DNA of 13,142 bases from contig CAMLNE010000081.1 in assembly GCA_946481265.1 (NCBI GenBank), forward strand, positions 1 to 13,142, read 5' to 3'. Under the pieces are notes generated by a model. That model searched no databases. It worked only from the letters and a program-made list of their open reading frames with translations, and was not told the origin of the DNA. Numbering within the stretch: position 1 is the first letter of the stretch; each line of letters starts with the position of its first letter. This DNA is from an uncultured Panacagrimonas sp. (GTDB lineage Bacteria; Pseudomonadota; Gammaproteobacteria; Nevskiales; Nevskiaceae). Both the position numbers and the translations under genes were made by a program. Below are positions 1-8,142 of the stretch, piece after piece.

Positions 1-1809
1 CAACGTATCGGGCCAGCCGTCGAAATACGGGTCGCGACCGTAGGCGAGCACCAGGCCCTCCGTCCCCTCGACGGCCAGGCCGCTGGCCTCGGCCAGGGGC
101 GGCACCGCGCCGCCTTCCGGCAGGAAGCGCCGGGCGACGAGCGGCGCCAGGCGTTCGCCGGTGCCGATGGTCGCGTACAGCTCCTCGATGTCCTGCAGTC
201 CAAGGCTGCCGAGCAGGGTATCGGCCTGCTCCCCACGCAGCAGGGAGACCGGGATCTTCAGGTCGCGCAGTGCGATCTCGAGCAGGCGCCGGCCCAGCCG
301 CACCGCCTCGTCCTCGCGCTGGTTCTTCAGGAAGATGCGGATGTGGCTGCGCGCCTTGGCGGTCTTCACGAAGTGCAGCCAGGCCGCATTCGGACGCGCA
401 TGCCGCGCGGTGATGACCTCGATGGTCTGGCCCGAGCGCAGCGGCGTGTTGAGGGGCTCCAGGCTGCCGTCGATGCGCGCGGCCACGCATCGGTCGCCCA
501 GTTCCGTGTGCACCGAGTAGGCAAAATCGATCGAGGTGGCGCCCTTGGGAAGCTGGCGGATGTCGCCCTTGGGGGTGAAGACGTAGACCTCGTCGGGGAA
601 CAGGTCGACCTTCACGCCTTCCATGAAGTCCATCGAGGCATCGGCGCCGAACACGTCGAACAGGTTCTTCAGCCACTCGCGCGCGCGCAGCTGCGGCGCG
701 ATCTGCGCCTTGCTGTCGCCCAGCTTGTACTGCCAGTGCGCGGCGATGCCGGCCTCGGCCACGTGGTGCATCTCGCGCGTGCGGATCTGCACCTCGATCT
801 TGTGACCACCGGGCGCCGCACAGGTGGTGTGCAGCGACTGGTAGCCATTGCCCTTGGCGTTGGCGATGTAGTCGTCGAAATAGCCGGGCACCGGCTTGTA
901 GACGTGGTGGACCACGCCCAGCGCGCGGTAGCAGTCGTCCACCTTGGCCACGATCACGCGAAAGCCGAGCAGGTCCATGACCTTGAGCAGGCGCAGCTTC
1001 TTGCGCCGCATCTTCTGGTAGACGCTGTAGACGTTCTTGTCGCGGCCAACCACGGTGGCGCCGATGCCCTCGTCGCGCAGGTGCTTGGACAATCGGGTCT
1101 CGACATCCTTTACCAGCTTCTTGACGTCGCCCATCTGGCGGGCCACGCCCTGCGCCAGCGCGGCGTAGCGCTTGGGATACAGATGCGCGAAGGCCAGGTC
1201 CTCGAGCTCCACGCAGATCGTGTGGATGCCCAGGCGCTGGGCGATCGGCGCGTAGATGTCCAGGGTCTCGCGCGCGATGCGCCGGCGCTTCTCGGGGATC
1301 ATCGAGTGCAGCGTGCGGAGGTTGTGCAGGCGGTCGGCGAGCTTGATCAGGATCACGCGCAGATCCTGGGTCATCGCCAGCAGCAGCTTGCGGAAGCTCT
1401 CGGCCTGGCGCTCCGCGCGCGACATGCCCTCGATCTTGCCGATCTTGGACACGCCGTCGACCAGCTCGGCCACGTCCTTGCCGAAGCGCTTCTCGACCTC
1501 GGCCTTGGAGACGCCGGTGTCCTCGATCAGGTCGTGCAGGATCGCCGCGATCAGCGTCGTGGCGTCCATGCGCATCTCGGCCAGGATGCGTGCGACCGCC
1601 AGCGGGTGAAAGATGTAGGGCTCGCCGGAGGTGCGGTTCTGGCCGGCGTGCTCGTGCGCGGCGAATTCGTAGGCGCGACGTACGTCGGCGATGTGCTCCT
1701 GCGGCAGGTATTCGCCGAGCAGCCTGGCCAGCGGCTCCATGCCGTACTCGCGCGCCACCCGCTGCGTGCGCAGCGCCTGGCCGATGCGGTGGATGACTGG
1801 AAGTTCCAT
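1..1809 (-). CDS. spoT: SpoT/Rel-type bifunctional (p)ppGpp synthetase/hydrolase, 3' end cut by window edge
   Basis: This enzyme makes and degrades the stringent-response alarmones ppGpp and pppGpp in the cytoplasm. The frame is open from the ATG at 1807-1809 to the window edge (603 codons). E. coli SpoT has about 702 residues, so roughly the last 100, including the ACT domain, lie outside. Visible in order: an HD hydrolase domain with H68, H92-D93 (LHDLIEDT) and D159 (IKLADRLHN); a synthetase domain with D279 (VMDLLGF), NGYQSLHTT and E339 (IEVQIRT); a TGS domain at about 401-463; then a helical region. All these catalytic residues are present, so both activities are expected. Two oddities: residues 308-314 read PGYFDDY, acidic like RelA, and the usual double cysteine near residue 593 reads DP. 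The ATG has no clear Shine-Dalgarno; Met24 (about 1740) fits the E. coli N-terminus and is an alternative start. rpoZ, its usual neighbour, is absent, so a second SpoT-like paralogue is possible. Confidence 0.93.
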   Translation of the reverse strand, partial: MELPVIHRIGQALRTQRVAREYGMEPLARLLGEYLPQEHIADVRRAYEFAAHEHAGQNRTSGEPYIFHPLAVARILAEMRMDATTLIAAILHDLIEDTGVSKAEVEKRFGKDVAELVDGVSKIGKIEGMSRAERQAESFRKLLLAMTQDLRVILIKLADRLHNLRTLHSMIPEKRRRIARETLDIYAPIAQRLGIHTICVELEDLAFAHLYPKRYAALAQGVARQMGDVKKLVKDVETRLSKHLRDEGIGATVVGRDKNVYSVYQKMRRKKLRLLKVMDLLGFRVIVAKVDDCYRALGVVHHVYKPVPGYFDDYIANAKGNGYQSLHTTCAAPGGHKIEVQIRTREMHHVAEAGIAAHWQYKLGDSKAQIAPQLRAREWLKNLFDVFGADASMDFMEGVKVDLFPDEVYVFTPKGDIRQLPKGATSIDFAYSVHTELGDRCVAARIDGSLEPLNTPLRSGQTIEVITARHARPNAAWLHFVKTAKARSHIRIFLKNQREDEAVRLGRRLLEIALRDLKIPVSLLRGEQADTLLGSLGLQDIEELYATIGTGERLAPLVARRFLPEGGAVPPLAEASGLAVEGTEGLVLAYGRDPYFDGWPDTL

Positions 1810-1982
1810 GGTACGAGTGTCGGGGCTAACTCCCGGCTATTCCAGTGTGGCGGGGCTTTTTCTTTGGCGCCGGCCCGCGGCCCGGACAGGATCCGGGCTG
1901 CCTTGCGCGATCGGGCGCCAGGCTTCCCGGACTGCGGGGCGAGGCTCTCGGGGTGCGCAGCGCCCCGGTCGGGATGGGCGCG
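1810..1982. other. Intergenic gap between kinase gene and spoT, with a small hairpin
   Basis: This 173-base gap holds no plausible gene. A perfect 7-bp inverted repeat (GCCCGGA, 5-base loop, TCCGGGC) lies at 1880-1898, about 85 bases past the kinase stop. It has no T-tract on the minus strand, so it is at best a weak or Rho-assisted terminator. The motif AGCCCCG occurs twice just upstream of spoT. I see no convincing -35/-10 pair for spoT. Confidence 0.4.
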
Positions 1983-2918
1983 CTACGCGTCCAGGTTGCG
2001 GCCGAATTCGAGGCGGAAGCGTTCGCGCAGGCTTTCCGGATCGGTCCGGTGATTCTGCGGACCGACCCGCTCGATCTTGATGGCACCCATCAGGCTGGCG
2101 AGCCGCCCGGTGGTTTCCCAGTCCATGCCCGCGAGCAGGCCGTAGAGCAGGCCGCCACGGTAGGCGTCGCCGCAACCGGTGGGATCGGCGAGCGACTCGG
2201 CCTTGGCGCAGGGGATCTCGAGCACGCGGCCCTTGGTGAAGATGTGCGAGCCCTTGCCCCCGCGGGTCACGATCAGGGCGTCGACGCGCTCGGCGATCTG
2301 CTTGGGTGACAGGCCGGTGCGATCGGTGAGCATCTCCGCCTCGTAGTCGTTGACCGCGACATAGGAGGCCTTGTCGATGAAGTCGCACAGTTCCTCGCCG
2401 TTGAACATCGGCATGCCCTGGCCCGGGTCGAACAGGAACGGGATGCCGGCCTCGGCGAACTGGCGGGCGTGCAGCAGCATGCCGTCGCGGCCGTCCGGCG
2501 ACACCGAGCCGATCTTCACGCCCTGGGTCGCGATGTCCTGGGTGTGCGACAGGTTCATCGCGCCGGGATGGAAGGCGGTGATCTGGTTGTCGTCGAGATC
2601 GGTGGTGATGTAGGCCTGCGCCGTGTACGTCTCGGGCACGTGCTTGATGCTGGCCTGGGTGATGCCGAGCTTGTCCATCCAGCTCGCGTAGGCATCGAAG
2701 TCCCTGCCGACCGTGCCCATCGGCTGCGCATCACCGCCGAGCAGGTGCAGGTTGTAGGCGATGTTGCCGGCGCAGCCGCCGAATTCGCGGCGCAGCTGCG
2801 GCACCAGGAAGGACACGTTCAGGATGTGCACCTTGTCCGGCAGGATCTCGTTCTTGAAGTAGCCGGGGTACACCATGATGGTGTCGTAGGCGAAGGAGCC
2901 GCAGATCAGTGCAGACAT
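1983..2918 (-). CDS. PfkB-family kinase, adenosine kinase-like
   Basis: This 311-residue cytosolic kinase of the ribokinase/PfkB superfamily transfers the ATP gamma-phosphate to a sugar or nucleoside hydroxyl. The first PfkB signature is FGGCAGNIAYNLHLLGG at residues 46-62. The NxxE magnesium/phosphate motif is N190-D-Y-E193. The second signature, DPTGCGDAYRGG at 245-256, contains the anion hole and catalytic base D251. The overall pattern resembles proteins annotated as bacterial adenosine kinases, but substrate specificity in this superfamily cannot be read from motifs, so no gene symbol is given. The ATG at 2916-2918 was chosen because GAGG lies 6 bases upstream and the protein then begins MSALICGS, the usual first beta strand; an upstream ATG at 2972 would add 18 residues of non-conserved sequence. 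It follows gcvPB after 152 bases. If it phosphorylates adenosine, it would serve the methyl cycle fed by glycine-derived one-carbon units; that link is inference. Confidence 0.85.
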   Translation of the reverse strand: MSALICGSFAYDTIMVYPGYFKNEILPDKVHILNVSFLVPQLRREFGGCAGNIAYNLHLLGGDAQPMGTVGRDFDAYASWMDKLGITQASIKHVPETYTAQAYITTDLDDNQITAFHPGAMNLSHTQDIATQGVKIGSVSPDGRDGMLLHARQFAEAGIPFLFDPGQGMPMFNGEELCDFIDKASYVAVNDYEAEMLTDRTGLSPKQIAERVDALIVTRGGKGSHIFTKGRVLEIPCAKAESLADPTGCGDAYRGGLLYGLLAGMDWETTGRLASLMGAIKIERVGPQNHRTDPESLRERFRLEFGRNLDA

Positions 2919-3070
2919 GAAAGCCTCGGGGTCGATTGGATCGCGCGGCCGACCGGCGGGCGGCCACTGCAAGAGGAAGGATGAGTGTCACTGCGCATGT
3001 TGCAGGCCGTGAACCCGGACGTACAGGGGATCTGCCGGGATCTGCAATCGCGGCGCTCGGCGCTGGACGT
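2919..3070. other. Intergenic gap between gcvPB and kinase gene
   Basis: This 152-base gap has no plausible gene. It contains a direct repeat, GGGATCTGC at 3027-3035 and 3037-3045, spaced 10 bases start to start. I could not identify a T-tract terminator or a good sigma70 promoter, so whether the kinase is cotranscribed with gcvPB is open. Confidence 0.35.
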
Positions 3071-4525
3071 TCAGACGGCCGGCTGCCAGCGCAGATCGAG
3101 CTGACGTGCACAGCGCACGTCGTCCAGGCGCCGCACCGGCAGCGTCCACGGCGCGCCCTTGATCCGCGGCATGTCGGACTTCGCCTCGTTCCAGATCGAG
3201 ATCATCGCCTCGACGAAGGCATCGAGCGTCTGCCGGTCCTCGGTTTCGGTGGGTTCGATCAGCAGGCATTCCGGCACCAGCAGCGGGAAGTAGACGGTGG
3301 GCGCGTGGTAGCCATGGTCGAGCAGCCGCTTGGCGACGTCGGTGGCGGTCAGGTCCAGTTCCTGCTTCTGCTTCTTCAGGGTGATGATGAATTCGTGGCT
3401 CGCACGGCGGGTCGGGTAGGCCAGGTCGAAGCCCGCGGCCTTCAGGCGTGCCTGCAGGTAGTTGGCATTGAGCGTGGCGAATTCCGCGACACGGTGCATG
3501 CCCTGGCGCCCGAGCATGCGGGCATAGACATAGGCACGCAGCAGCACGCCGGCATTGCCCATGAAGGTCGACAGGCGGCCGATGGTCTGTGGCAGGTCCT
3601 TCTCGGTCAGCCACCGGTACCTGTCGCCGGACCGGCCCACCGCCGGGATCGGCATGAACGGCTTCAGGCGCTCCGAGAAACCCACCGCGCCGGCGCCCGG
3701 ACCGCCGCCGCCATGCGGCGTCGAGAAGGTCTTGTGCAGGTTCATGTGGATGACGTCGAAACCCATGTCGCCGGGACGCACCTTGCCCAGGATCGCGTTG
3801 AGATTCGCGCCGTCGTAGTAGAGCAGTCCGCCGGCCGCGTGCACGATGCCGGCGATCTCCTTGATGCGCCGCTCGAACACGCCCAGCGTGCTGGGATTGG
3901 TCAGCATGATCCCGGCGGTCTGCGGGCCGACCGCGGCGCGGAGCTTCTCGATGTCGACGTCGCCCTGCGCGTCGGTCGGAATCTCGCGTGCGACGTAGCC
4001 GAGCATCGTCGCCGTCGCCGGGTTGGTGCCGTGCGCCGCATCCGGGACCAGGATCTCGCGACGCGCCGTGTCGCCACGCGCACGGTGATACGCACGGATC
4101 ATCGCCACGCCGGCGAACTCGCCCTGCGCACCCGCCATCGGCGTGAGCGACACGGCGGCCATGCCGGTGACCTCGCGCAGCATCTCCTGCAACTCGTACA
4201 GGCAGGCCAGGTAGCCCTGCGAGTGCGACTCCGGCGCCAGCGGATGGCGGCCGAGGAACTCGGGCAGCATCGCCAGCGTGTTGCAGGCACGCGGGTTGTA
4301 TTTCATGGTGCAGGACCCGAGCGGGTAGAACTGCGTGTCGATGCTGAAGTTCAGCCGCGACAGGCGCGTGTAGTGCCGCAACGCCTGCAGTTCGGAGACC
4401 TCGGGCAGACGCGGCGGCAGCTTGCGTCGCAGTCCCTCGGGAATGCCGGACAGGTCCACCGGCACCGGTGGATGCTGCGCGCTCGCGCCGCGACCGGGGG
4501 AGGAGAGTTCGAAGATCAGTTCCAT
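3071..4525 (-). CDS. gcvPB: Glycine dehydrogenase (decarboxylating) subunit 2, P-protein C-terminal half
   Basis: This is the PLP-binding half of a two-subunit P-protein (484 residues). With GcvPA it decarboxylates glycine and passes the aminomethyl group to the lipoyl arm of GcvH. The PLP lysine is K265 in [20 protein letters not shown] (residues 260-279). Other family features are [13 protein letters not shown] (66-78), the glycine-rich region [10 protein letters not shown] (130-139) and AAHGTNPA (163-170). Length and N-terminus ([10 protein letters not shown]) match free-standing GcvPB proteins, which supports the ATG at 4523-4525. E. coli has one fused protein of about 957 residues, so this is a genuinely split enzyme and not a broken gene; both halves are intact. 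No Shine-Dalgarno is obvious before the ATG, and the 135-base leader is C/T-rich. It is separated from gcvPA by tpx. The fold-type I PLP enzyme identity is secure. Confidence 0.96.
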   Translation of the reverse strand: MELIFELSSPGRGASAQHPPVPVDLSGIPEGLRRKLPPRLPEVSELQALRHYTRLSRLNFSIDTQFYPLGSCTMKYNPRACNTLAMLPEFLGRHPLAPESHSQGYLACLYELQEMLREVTGMAAVSLTPMAGAQGEFAGVAMIRAYHRARGDTARREILVPDAAHGTNPATATMLGYVAREIPTDAQGDVDIEKLRAAVGPQTAGIMLTNPSTLGVFERRIKEIAGIVHAAGGLLYYDGANLNAILGKVRPGDMGFDVIHMNLHKTFSTPHGGGGPGAGAVGFSERLKPFMPIPAVGRSGDRYRWLTEKDLPQTIGRLSTFMGNAGVLLRAYVYARMLGRQGMHRVAEFATLNANYLQARLKAAGFDLAYPTRRASHEFIITLKKQKQELDLTATDVAKRLLDHGYHAPTVYFPLLVPECLLIEPTETEDRQTLDAFVEAMISIWNEAKSDMPRIKGAPWTLPVRRLDDVRCARQLDLRWQPAV

Positions 4526-4660
4526 GCGAAAGCCCGGCAGACCACAGACGGATAAGGGGAGGGAGGAGGAAGGTAAGAGCAGGGAGGGGTCGTGTCGGAT
4601 GCGCGGCCCGCGATCTCCGGGCCGGTCCTTTCGTCTTCCCCGCTCTGCCCTGGCGTCCGC
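4526..4660 (-). other. tpx-gcvPB intergenic leader with hairpin and pyrimidine tract
   Basis: This 135-base gap contains a perfect 7-bp inverted repeat (CGGCCCG, 7-base loop, CGGGCCG) at 4604-4624, about 37 bases after the tpx stop. A long C/T-rich stretch on the sense strand follows (purine-rich on the plus strand, about 4555-4589). The hairpin has no U-run, so termination here would be partial at most. It could act as a processing or attenuation point between tpx and gcvPB. No clear promoter is visible. Confidence 0.4.
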
Positions 4661-5161
4661 TCAGCCGAGCGACTTGATCGCCGCGTCGTAGTCCGGCTCG
4701 TTGGCGATCTCGCCGACCAGTTCGGAGTGCAGGACCTTGTTGCCCGCATCCAGCACCACCACCGCGCGCGCAGTCAGACCGGCGAGGGGGCCGTTCTCGA
4801 TGCGCACGCCGTATTCACGCGCGAACGCATCGCCGCGCATGAGCGACAGGTTCTGCACGTTCTTCAGGCCCTCGGCGCCGCAGAAGCGGGCCTGCGCGAA
4901 GGGCAGGTCGGCGGAGATGCACAGCACCACCGTGTCCTTCAGCGCGGCGGCCTTCTCGTTGAACTTGCGCACCGAGGTGGCGCAGGTCGGCGTGTCGATC
5001 GACGGGAAGATGTTCAGCACCTTGCGCTTGCCGGCGAAGTCGTGCAGCGAGACGTCCTTGAGATCGCCCGCCACCAGGCGGAAGCCGGGGGCATCGGTGC
5101 CGACCTTGGGCAGCTCGCCGCTGGTCTGGACGGGGTTTCCACGCATCGTGATGTTGGCCAT
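4661..5161 (-). CDS. tpx: Thiol peroxidase Tpx, atypical 2-Cys peroxiredoxin
   Basis: Tpx reduces H2O2 and organic, including lipid, hydroperoxides, normally with electrons from thioredoxin. The 166-residue protein has the family length. The peroxidatic cysteine is C60 in [14 protein letters not shown], and the resolving cysteine is C94 in [12 protein letters not shown], matching C61 and C95 of E. coli Tpx. The N-terminal [16 protein letters not shown] and the C-terminal [18 protein letters not shown] are typical of Tpx. The ATG at 5159-5161 is preceded by AGGAGAGAG, the strongest ribosome binding site in this gene cluster. It begins only 19 bases after the gcvPA stop, so it is almost certainly cotranscribed with the glycine cleavage genes and placed under the riboswitch upstream of gcvT. 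A location between the two halves of the P-protein is unexpected; a role in protecting lipoyl or thiol groups of the complex is conjecture. Confidence 0.95.
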   Translation of the reverse strand: MANITMRGNPVQTSGELPKVGTDAPGFRLVAGDLKDVSLHDFAGKRKVLNIFPSIDTPTCATSVRKFNEKAAALKDTVVLCISADLPFAQARFCGAEGLKNVQNLSLMRGDAFAREYGVRIENGPLAGLTARAVVVLDAGNKVLHSELVGEIANEPDYDAAIKSLG

Positions 5162-5180
5162 GTCGTTTCTCTCTCCTGGT

Positions 5181-6536
5181 TCAGGCCGCCAGCAGGCGGC
5201 CTAGGGTGTCGGCGTAACGCCGGATGTCGGATGCGGTGCGGGTCTCGGTGGCGCAGACCAGCAGCGCATCGCCGAGCTCGGGAAAGTGCGTCGATAGATC
5301 GAAGCCACCGAAGATGCCCGCGCGCGACAGCGCCTCGAGCAGGGGGGCAACCGGTCGCGGCAGGGTCAGCACGGCCTCGTGGAAGCGGCTGCCGGTAAAG
5401 GTCTCGCCCACGCCTGGCAGATCGCTGAGCGCATTGACCAGCGTGCGCGTGTTGTTCATCGAGGCGCAGGCCACCCGCGCCAGGCCCTCGGGTCCGATCA
5501 TCGACAGGTGGATCGCCGCTGCGGTGACCAGCAGGCCCTGGTTGGTGCAGATGTTGGACGTCGCCTTCGCGCGGCGGATGTGCTGCTCGCGCGCCTGCAG
5601 GGTCAGCGCGAAGCCCGGCTTGCCGTCGAGGTCCACGGTGCGTCCGACGATGCGGCCCGGCATCTGCCGTACCAGCGCCTTGCGCGCGGTGAGGAAGCCG
5701 AAATACGGACCGCCGCTGGACAGCGGCGCTCCCAGCGGCTGCCCTTCACCGCAGACGATGTCGGCGCCGCCGGCATTGCCCCACTGGCCGGGCGGCTTGA
5801 GCACGGCCAGCGACACCGGGTTCACCAGCCCGATGACCAGCGCACCCTGGCCCTGTGCCCAGTCGGTCAGCGCATCGACATCCTCGAGCACGCCGAAGAA
5901 ATTGGGCTGCGCCACCACCACCGCGATCGGCGCCGCACCGTCGGCGGGCGGCAGGATCGTGCGTCCGGTGGCCGGATCGAAGGGCAGGGTGTCGACGACC
6001 AGGCCCTGCGCGGCGGTGCAGCTGCGCACCACCTCGGCGTAGTAGGGGTGCAGCGCGCGCGGCAGCAGCACGCGCATCGAGGGATTGCGATCGTTCGCGC
6101 GCACCGCCATCAGCAGGGCCTCGGCCAGCGCGGTGGCGCCGTCGTAGAGCGAGGCGTTGGAGACTTCCATGCCGGTGAGTTCCGACATCATCGTCTGGAA
6201 CTCGTAGAGCAGCTGCAGCGTGCCCTGGCTGGCCTCGGCCTGGTAGGGCGTATAGGCGGAGTAGAACTCGCCGCGCGTGGCGATCTCCCAGACCGCGGCC
6301 GGGATGTGATGCTCGTAGGCACCGGCGCCGCAGAAATTCAGCAGCCGGCCGTCCTGCGCCGCCCGTTCGGACATCAGGCGGCTGATCTCCATCTCCGACA
6401 GGCCGTCCGGGATGCCCGTGAGCTTGCCGCAGCGCAGCTCGGCAGGGATCTCGTCGAACAGCGTCTCGACGCTCGGCGCGCCGATGCGCTGGAGCATCTG
6501 GGTGACGTCGGATTCGGTGTGCGGGATGAAGGGCAT
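5181..6536 (-). CDS. gcvPA: Glycine dehydrogenase (decarboxylating) subunit 1, P-protein N-terminal half
   Basis: This is the partner of GcvPB (451 residues, normal for free-standing subunit 1). The two halves form the P-protein, which binds glycine through PLP on GcvPB. Recognisable features are the N-terminal [15 protein letters not shown], the [13 protein letters not shown] segment near residue 70, [32 protein letters not shown], and the C-terminal [10 protein letters not shown] stretch. The ATG at 6534-6536 is supported by AAGG 8 bases upstream and by the conserved N-terminus. The same frame stays open further upstream, but that part overlaps gcvH and does not resemble the family. A gap of 47 bases separates it from gcvH, and tpx begins 19 bases after its stop, so the genes form one transcription unit. 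Confidence 0.96.
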   Translation of the reverse strand: MPFIPHTESDVTQMLQRIGAPSVETLFDEIPAELRCGKLTGIPDGLSEMEISRLMSERAAQDGRLLNFCGAGAYEHHIPAAVWEIATRGEFYSAYTPYQAEASQGTLQLLYEFQTMMSELTGMEVSNASLYDGATALAEALLMAVRANDRNPSMRVLLPRALHPYYAEVVRSCTAAQGLVVDTLPFDPATGRTILPPADGAAPIAVVVAQPNFFGVLEDVDALTDWAQGQGALVIGLVNPVSLAVLKPPGQWGNAGGADIVCGEGQPLGAPLSSGGPYFGFLTARKALVRQMPGRIVGRTVDLDGKPGFALTLQAREQHIRRAKATSNICTNQGLLVTAAAIHLSMIGPEGLARVACASMNNTRTLVNALSDLPGVGETFTGSRFHEAVLTLPRPVAPLLEALSRAGIFGGFDLSTHFPELGDALLVCATETRTASDIRRYADTLGRLLAA

Positions 6537-6583
6537 GTCGGGCCTTGGAGCAAAGCGTAAGGGGTCGAGGAGCGCCGGGCGGA

Positions 6584-6973
6584 TTACTGGTCGGCAACCA
6601 GCTCTTCGTAAGCGGCGGCGTCGAGCAACCCGTCCAGGTCGGCCGGATCGGCCGGCTTCATCTTCCACATCCAGCCGGCGCCGTAGGGATCGCTGTTGAG
6701 CGTCTCCGGGGCGTCGGCAAGCTCCGCGTTCGCCGCGATCACCTCGCCGTCCAGCGGCGCATAGACATCGGACGCGGCCTTGACCGACTCCACCACCGCG
6801 CAGGCCTCGCCCGCACCGAGCGTGCGCCCGACCTTGGGCACCTCGACGAACACCAGGTCGCCCAGGGCGTTCTGCGCGTGATCGCTGATGCCGATCGTGA
6901 CCGTGCCGTCCGCTTCCCTGCGCACCCACTCGTGCGACGCGGCGTACTTCAGTTCCTTGGGCGTGTTGCTCAT
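6584..6973 (-). CDS. gcvH: Glycine cleavage system H protein (lipoyl carrier)
   Basis: GcvH is the 129-residue shuttle protein whose lipoyl arm carries the aminomethyl group from P- to T-protein and is reoxidised by lipoamide dehydrogenase. The lipoylated lysine is K65 in [14 protein letters not shown]. The family motifs SHEWV (13-17), [19 protein letters not shown] (28-46) and the C-terminal GWMWKM are all present, and the length is standard. The ATG at 6971-6973 follows GGAG by about 8 bases. It lies 43 bases after gcvT in the same unit. Lipoylation by LipB/LipA, or by a scavenging ligase, must be encoded elsewhere. Confidence 0.97.
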   Translation of the reverse strand: MSNTPKELKYAASHEWVRREADGTVTIGISDHAQNALGDLVFVEVPKVGRTLGAGEACAVVESVKAASDVYAPLDGEVIAANAELADAPETLNSDPYGAGWMWKMKPADPADLDGLLDAAAYEELVADQ

Positions 6974-7016
6974 GTCTTGCTCCGGTGAAGATTCGATGAA
7001 GGTGGGCCGGGGCCGA

Positions 7017-8096
7017 TCAGATCAGCGCCTTGCCGTTGCGTGCGAAGGGCGGCTTGAGAACGCGTGCCGGCTGCCATTCTCCGCGGATCTGCACTTCGCA
7101 GGCGGTCTCGTCGGTCGGCTGGACGCGGGCCAGGGCGATCGATCGCTTCAGGGTGGGACCGAACCCGCCGCTGGTGATCTCGCCGGTCGCGCCCGAGGCG
7201 AAGCGGACGGGCATGTGGGCGCGCAGCACGCCGCGACCCTCGAGCAGCAGGCCGACCTGCCGCGGGTGCGGCGAAGCCTTCTGCGTCTCGAGCGCGGCCT
7301 TGCCGATGAAGTCGCGCCCCGGGGTCAGCGACACGGTCCAGCCCAACCCCGACTCGAGCGGCGTCACCGTCTCGTCCATGTCCTGCCCGTACAGGTTCAT
7401 GCCGGCCTCCAGGCGCAGGGTGTCCCGCGCGCCCAGGCCGCAGGGCTTCACGCCCGCGGCGAGCAGCTGTTCCCAGAGGTTCACCAGCCGTGCGTGCGGC
7501 GCCACGATCTCGTAGCCGTCCTCGCCGGTGTAGCCGGTGCGTGCGACGAACAGCTCGCCGGCCTCGCAGGCGTTGAAGTGGCCGAGCGTGGCGGCCTCGG
7601 CCGCGAGTGACGGCGGCAGCAGGCGTTCGACCTGCGCGCGCGCCGCGGGTCCCTGGACCGCGAGGATGCCGAGGTCGTCGCGCCGTTTGACGTCGACGCC
7701 GAACGGCTCGGCGTGCCGCGTGATCCAGGCCAGATCCTTCTCCGCGGTGCCCGCGTTCACGACCAGGCGGAAGTAGGCCTCGTCGCGGTAGTAGACGATC
7801 AGGTCGTCGAGCACCGTGCCGTCGTTACGCAGCAGGCAGGAGTACAGGGCCTTGCCGGTGATCTTGAGCTTGGCGACATCGTTGGCCAGCAACTGCGACA
7901 GGAATTCGCGCACGCGCGCCCCGTGCAGGTCGACCACGACCATGTGCGCCACGTCGAACATGCCGGCGCCGCTGCGCACGGCGTGGTGCTCGTCGAGCTG
8001 CGAGGCGTACTGGATGGGCATCTCCCAGCCGGCGAAGTCCACGAGGCGGGCCCCGAGCTTCCGGTGGTGGTCGTGCAAGGCGGTTTTCTTGAGCAT
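7017..8096 (-). CDS. gcvT: Aminomethyltransferase (glycine cleavage T protein)
   Basis: GcvT transfers the one-carbon unit from aminomethyl-lipoyl-GcvH to tetrahydrofolate, releasing ammonia and forming 5,10-methylene-THF. The protein has 359 residues, a normal length. Family features include AGWEMPIQY (22-30), MFDVAHM (46-52, where most homologues have Ser for Ala50), [13 protein letters not shown] (91-103) with the catalytic aspartate in the DD pair at 97-98, [11 protein letters not shown], and [16 protein letters not shown]. The C-terminal barrel includes [12 protein letters not shown]. The ATG at 8094-8096 has only a weak GGGA ribosome binding site, which lies inside a predicted stem of the riboswitch platform. 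It is the first gene of the glycine-controlled unit. Confidence 0.97.
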   Translation of the reverse strand: MLKKTALHDHHRKLGARLVDFAGWEMPIQYASQLDEHHAVRSGAGMFDVAHMVVVDLHGARVREFLSQLLANDVAKLKITGKALYSCLLRNDGTVLDDLIVYYRDEAYFRLVVNAGTAEKDLAWITRHAEPFGVDVKRRDDLGILAVQGPAARAQVERLLPPSLAAEAATLGHFNACEAGELFVARTGYTGEDGYEIVAPHARLVNLWEQLLAAGVKPCGLGARDTLRLEAGMNLYGQDMDETVTPLESGLGWTVSLTPGRDFIGKAALETQKASPHPRQVGLLLEGRGVLRAHMPVRFASGATGEITSGGFGPTLKRSIALARVQPTDETACEVQIRGEWQPARVLKPPFARNGKALI

Positions 8097-8142
8097 GCGA
8101 TCCCGTACGTTGATAGCCGTAACGACGACAGTCCCGGATCGC
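8097..8142 (-). promoter_or_regulatory. Predicted riboswitch expression platform masking the gcvT ribosome binding site
   Basis: Directly after aptamer 2, GCGATCC (8142-8136) is perfectly complementary to GGATCGC (8103-8097), which abuts the gcvT start codon. The second arm contains most of the only Shine-Dalgarno-like bases (GGGA). The 7-bp stem would hinder ribosome access. A smaller CGTT/AACG pairing lies within its loop. No U-run is present, so control of translation initiation is more likely than attenuation. Which ligand state forms the stem is not shown by the sequence. Confidence 0.5.

Noticed and set aside
1..60. Frameshift explaining the missing double cysteine in SpoT
   Set aside because: Neither alternative frame encodes adjacent cysteines at this place, and the frame is open and family-like up to it.
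1857..1865. Plus-strand T-rich run as an intrinsic terminator
   Set aside because: No stable hairpin lies directly upstream on the plus strand, and no plus-strand gene ends here.
343..2052. Plus-strand open frame of 569 codons over spoT
   Set aside because: It is antisense to the intact spoT reading frame; its composition is a shadow of that gene.
2919..2972. Kinase start at 2972
   Set aside because: The extra 18 residues are unlike the family, while the ATG at 2918 has GAGG at good spacing and begins the first conserved strand.
2936..4555. Plus-strand open frame of 539 codons over gcvPB
   Set aside because: It mirrors gcvPB on the opposite strand; no domain is recognisable.
6537..6929. 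N-terminal extension of gcvPA by about 130 residues
   Set aside because: This stretch overlaps gcvH in another frame and does not resemble P-protein. The ATG at 6536 has a ribosome binding site and the conserved N-terminus.
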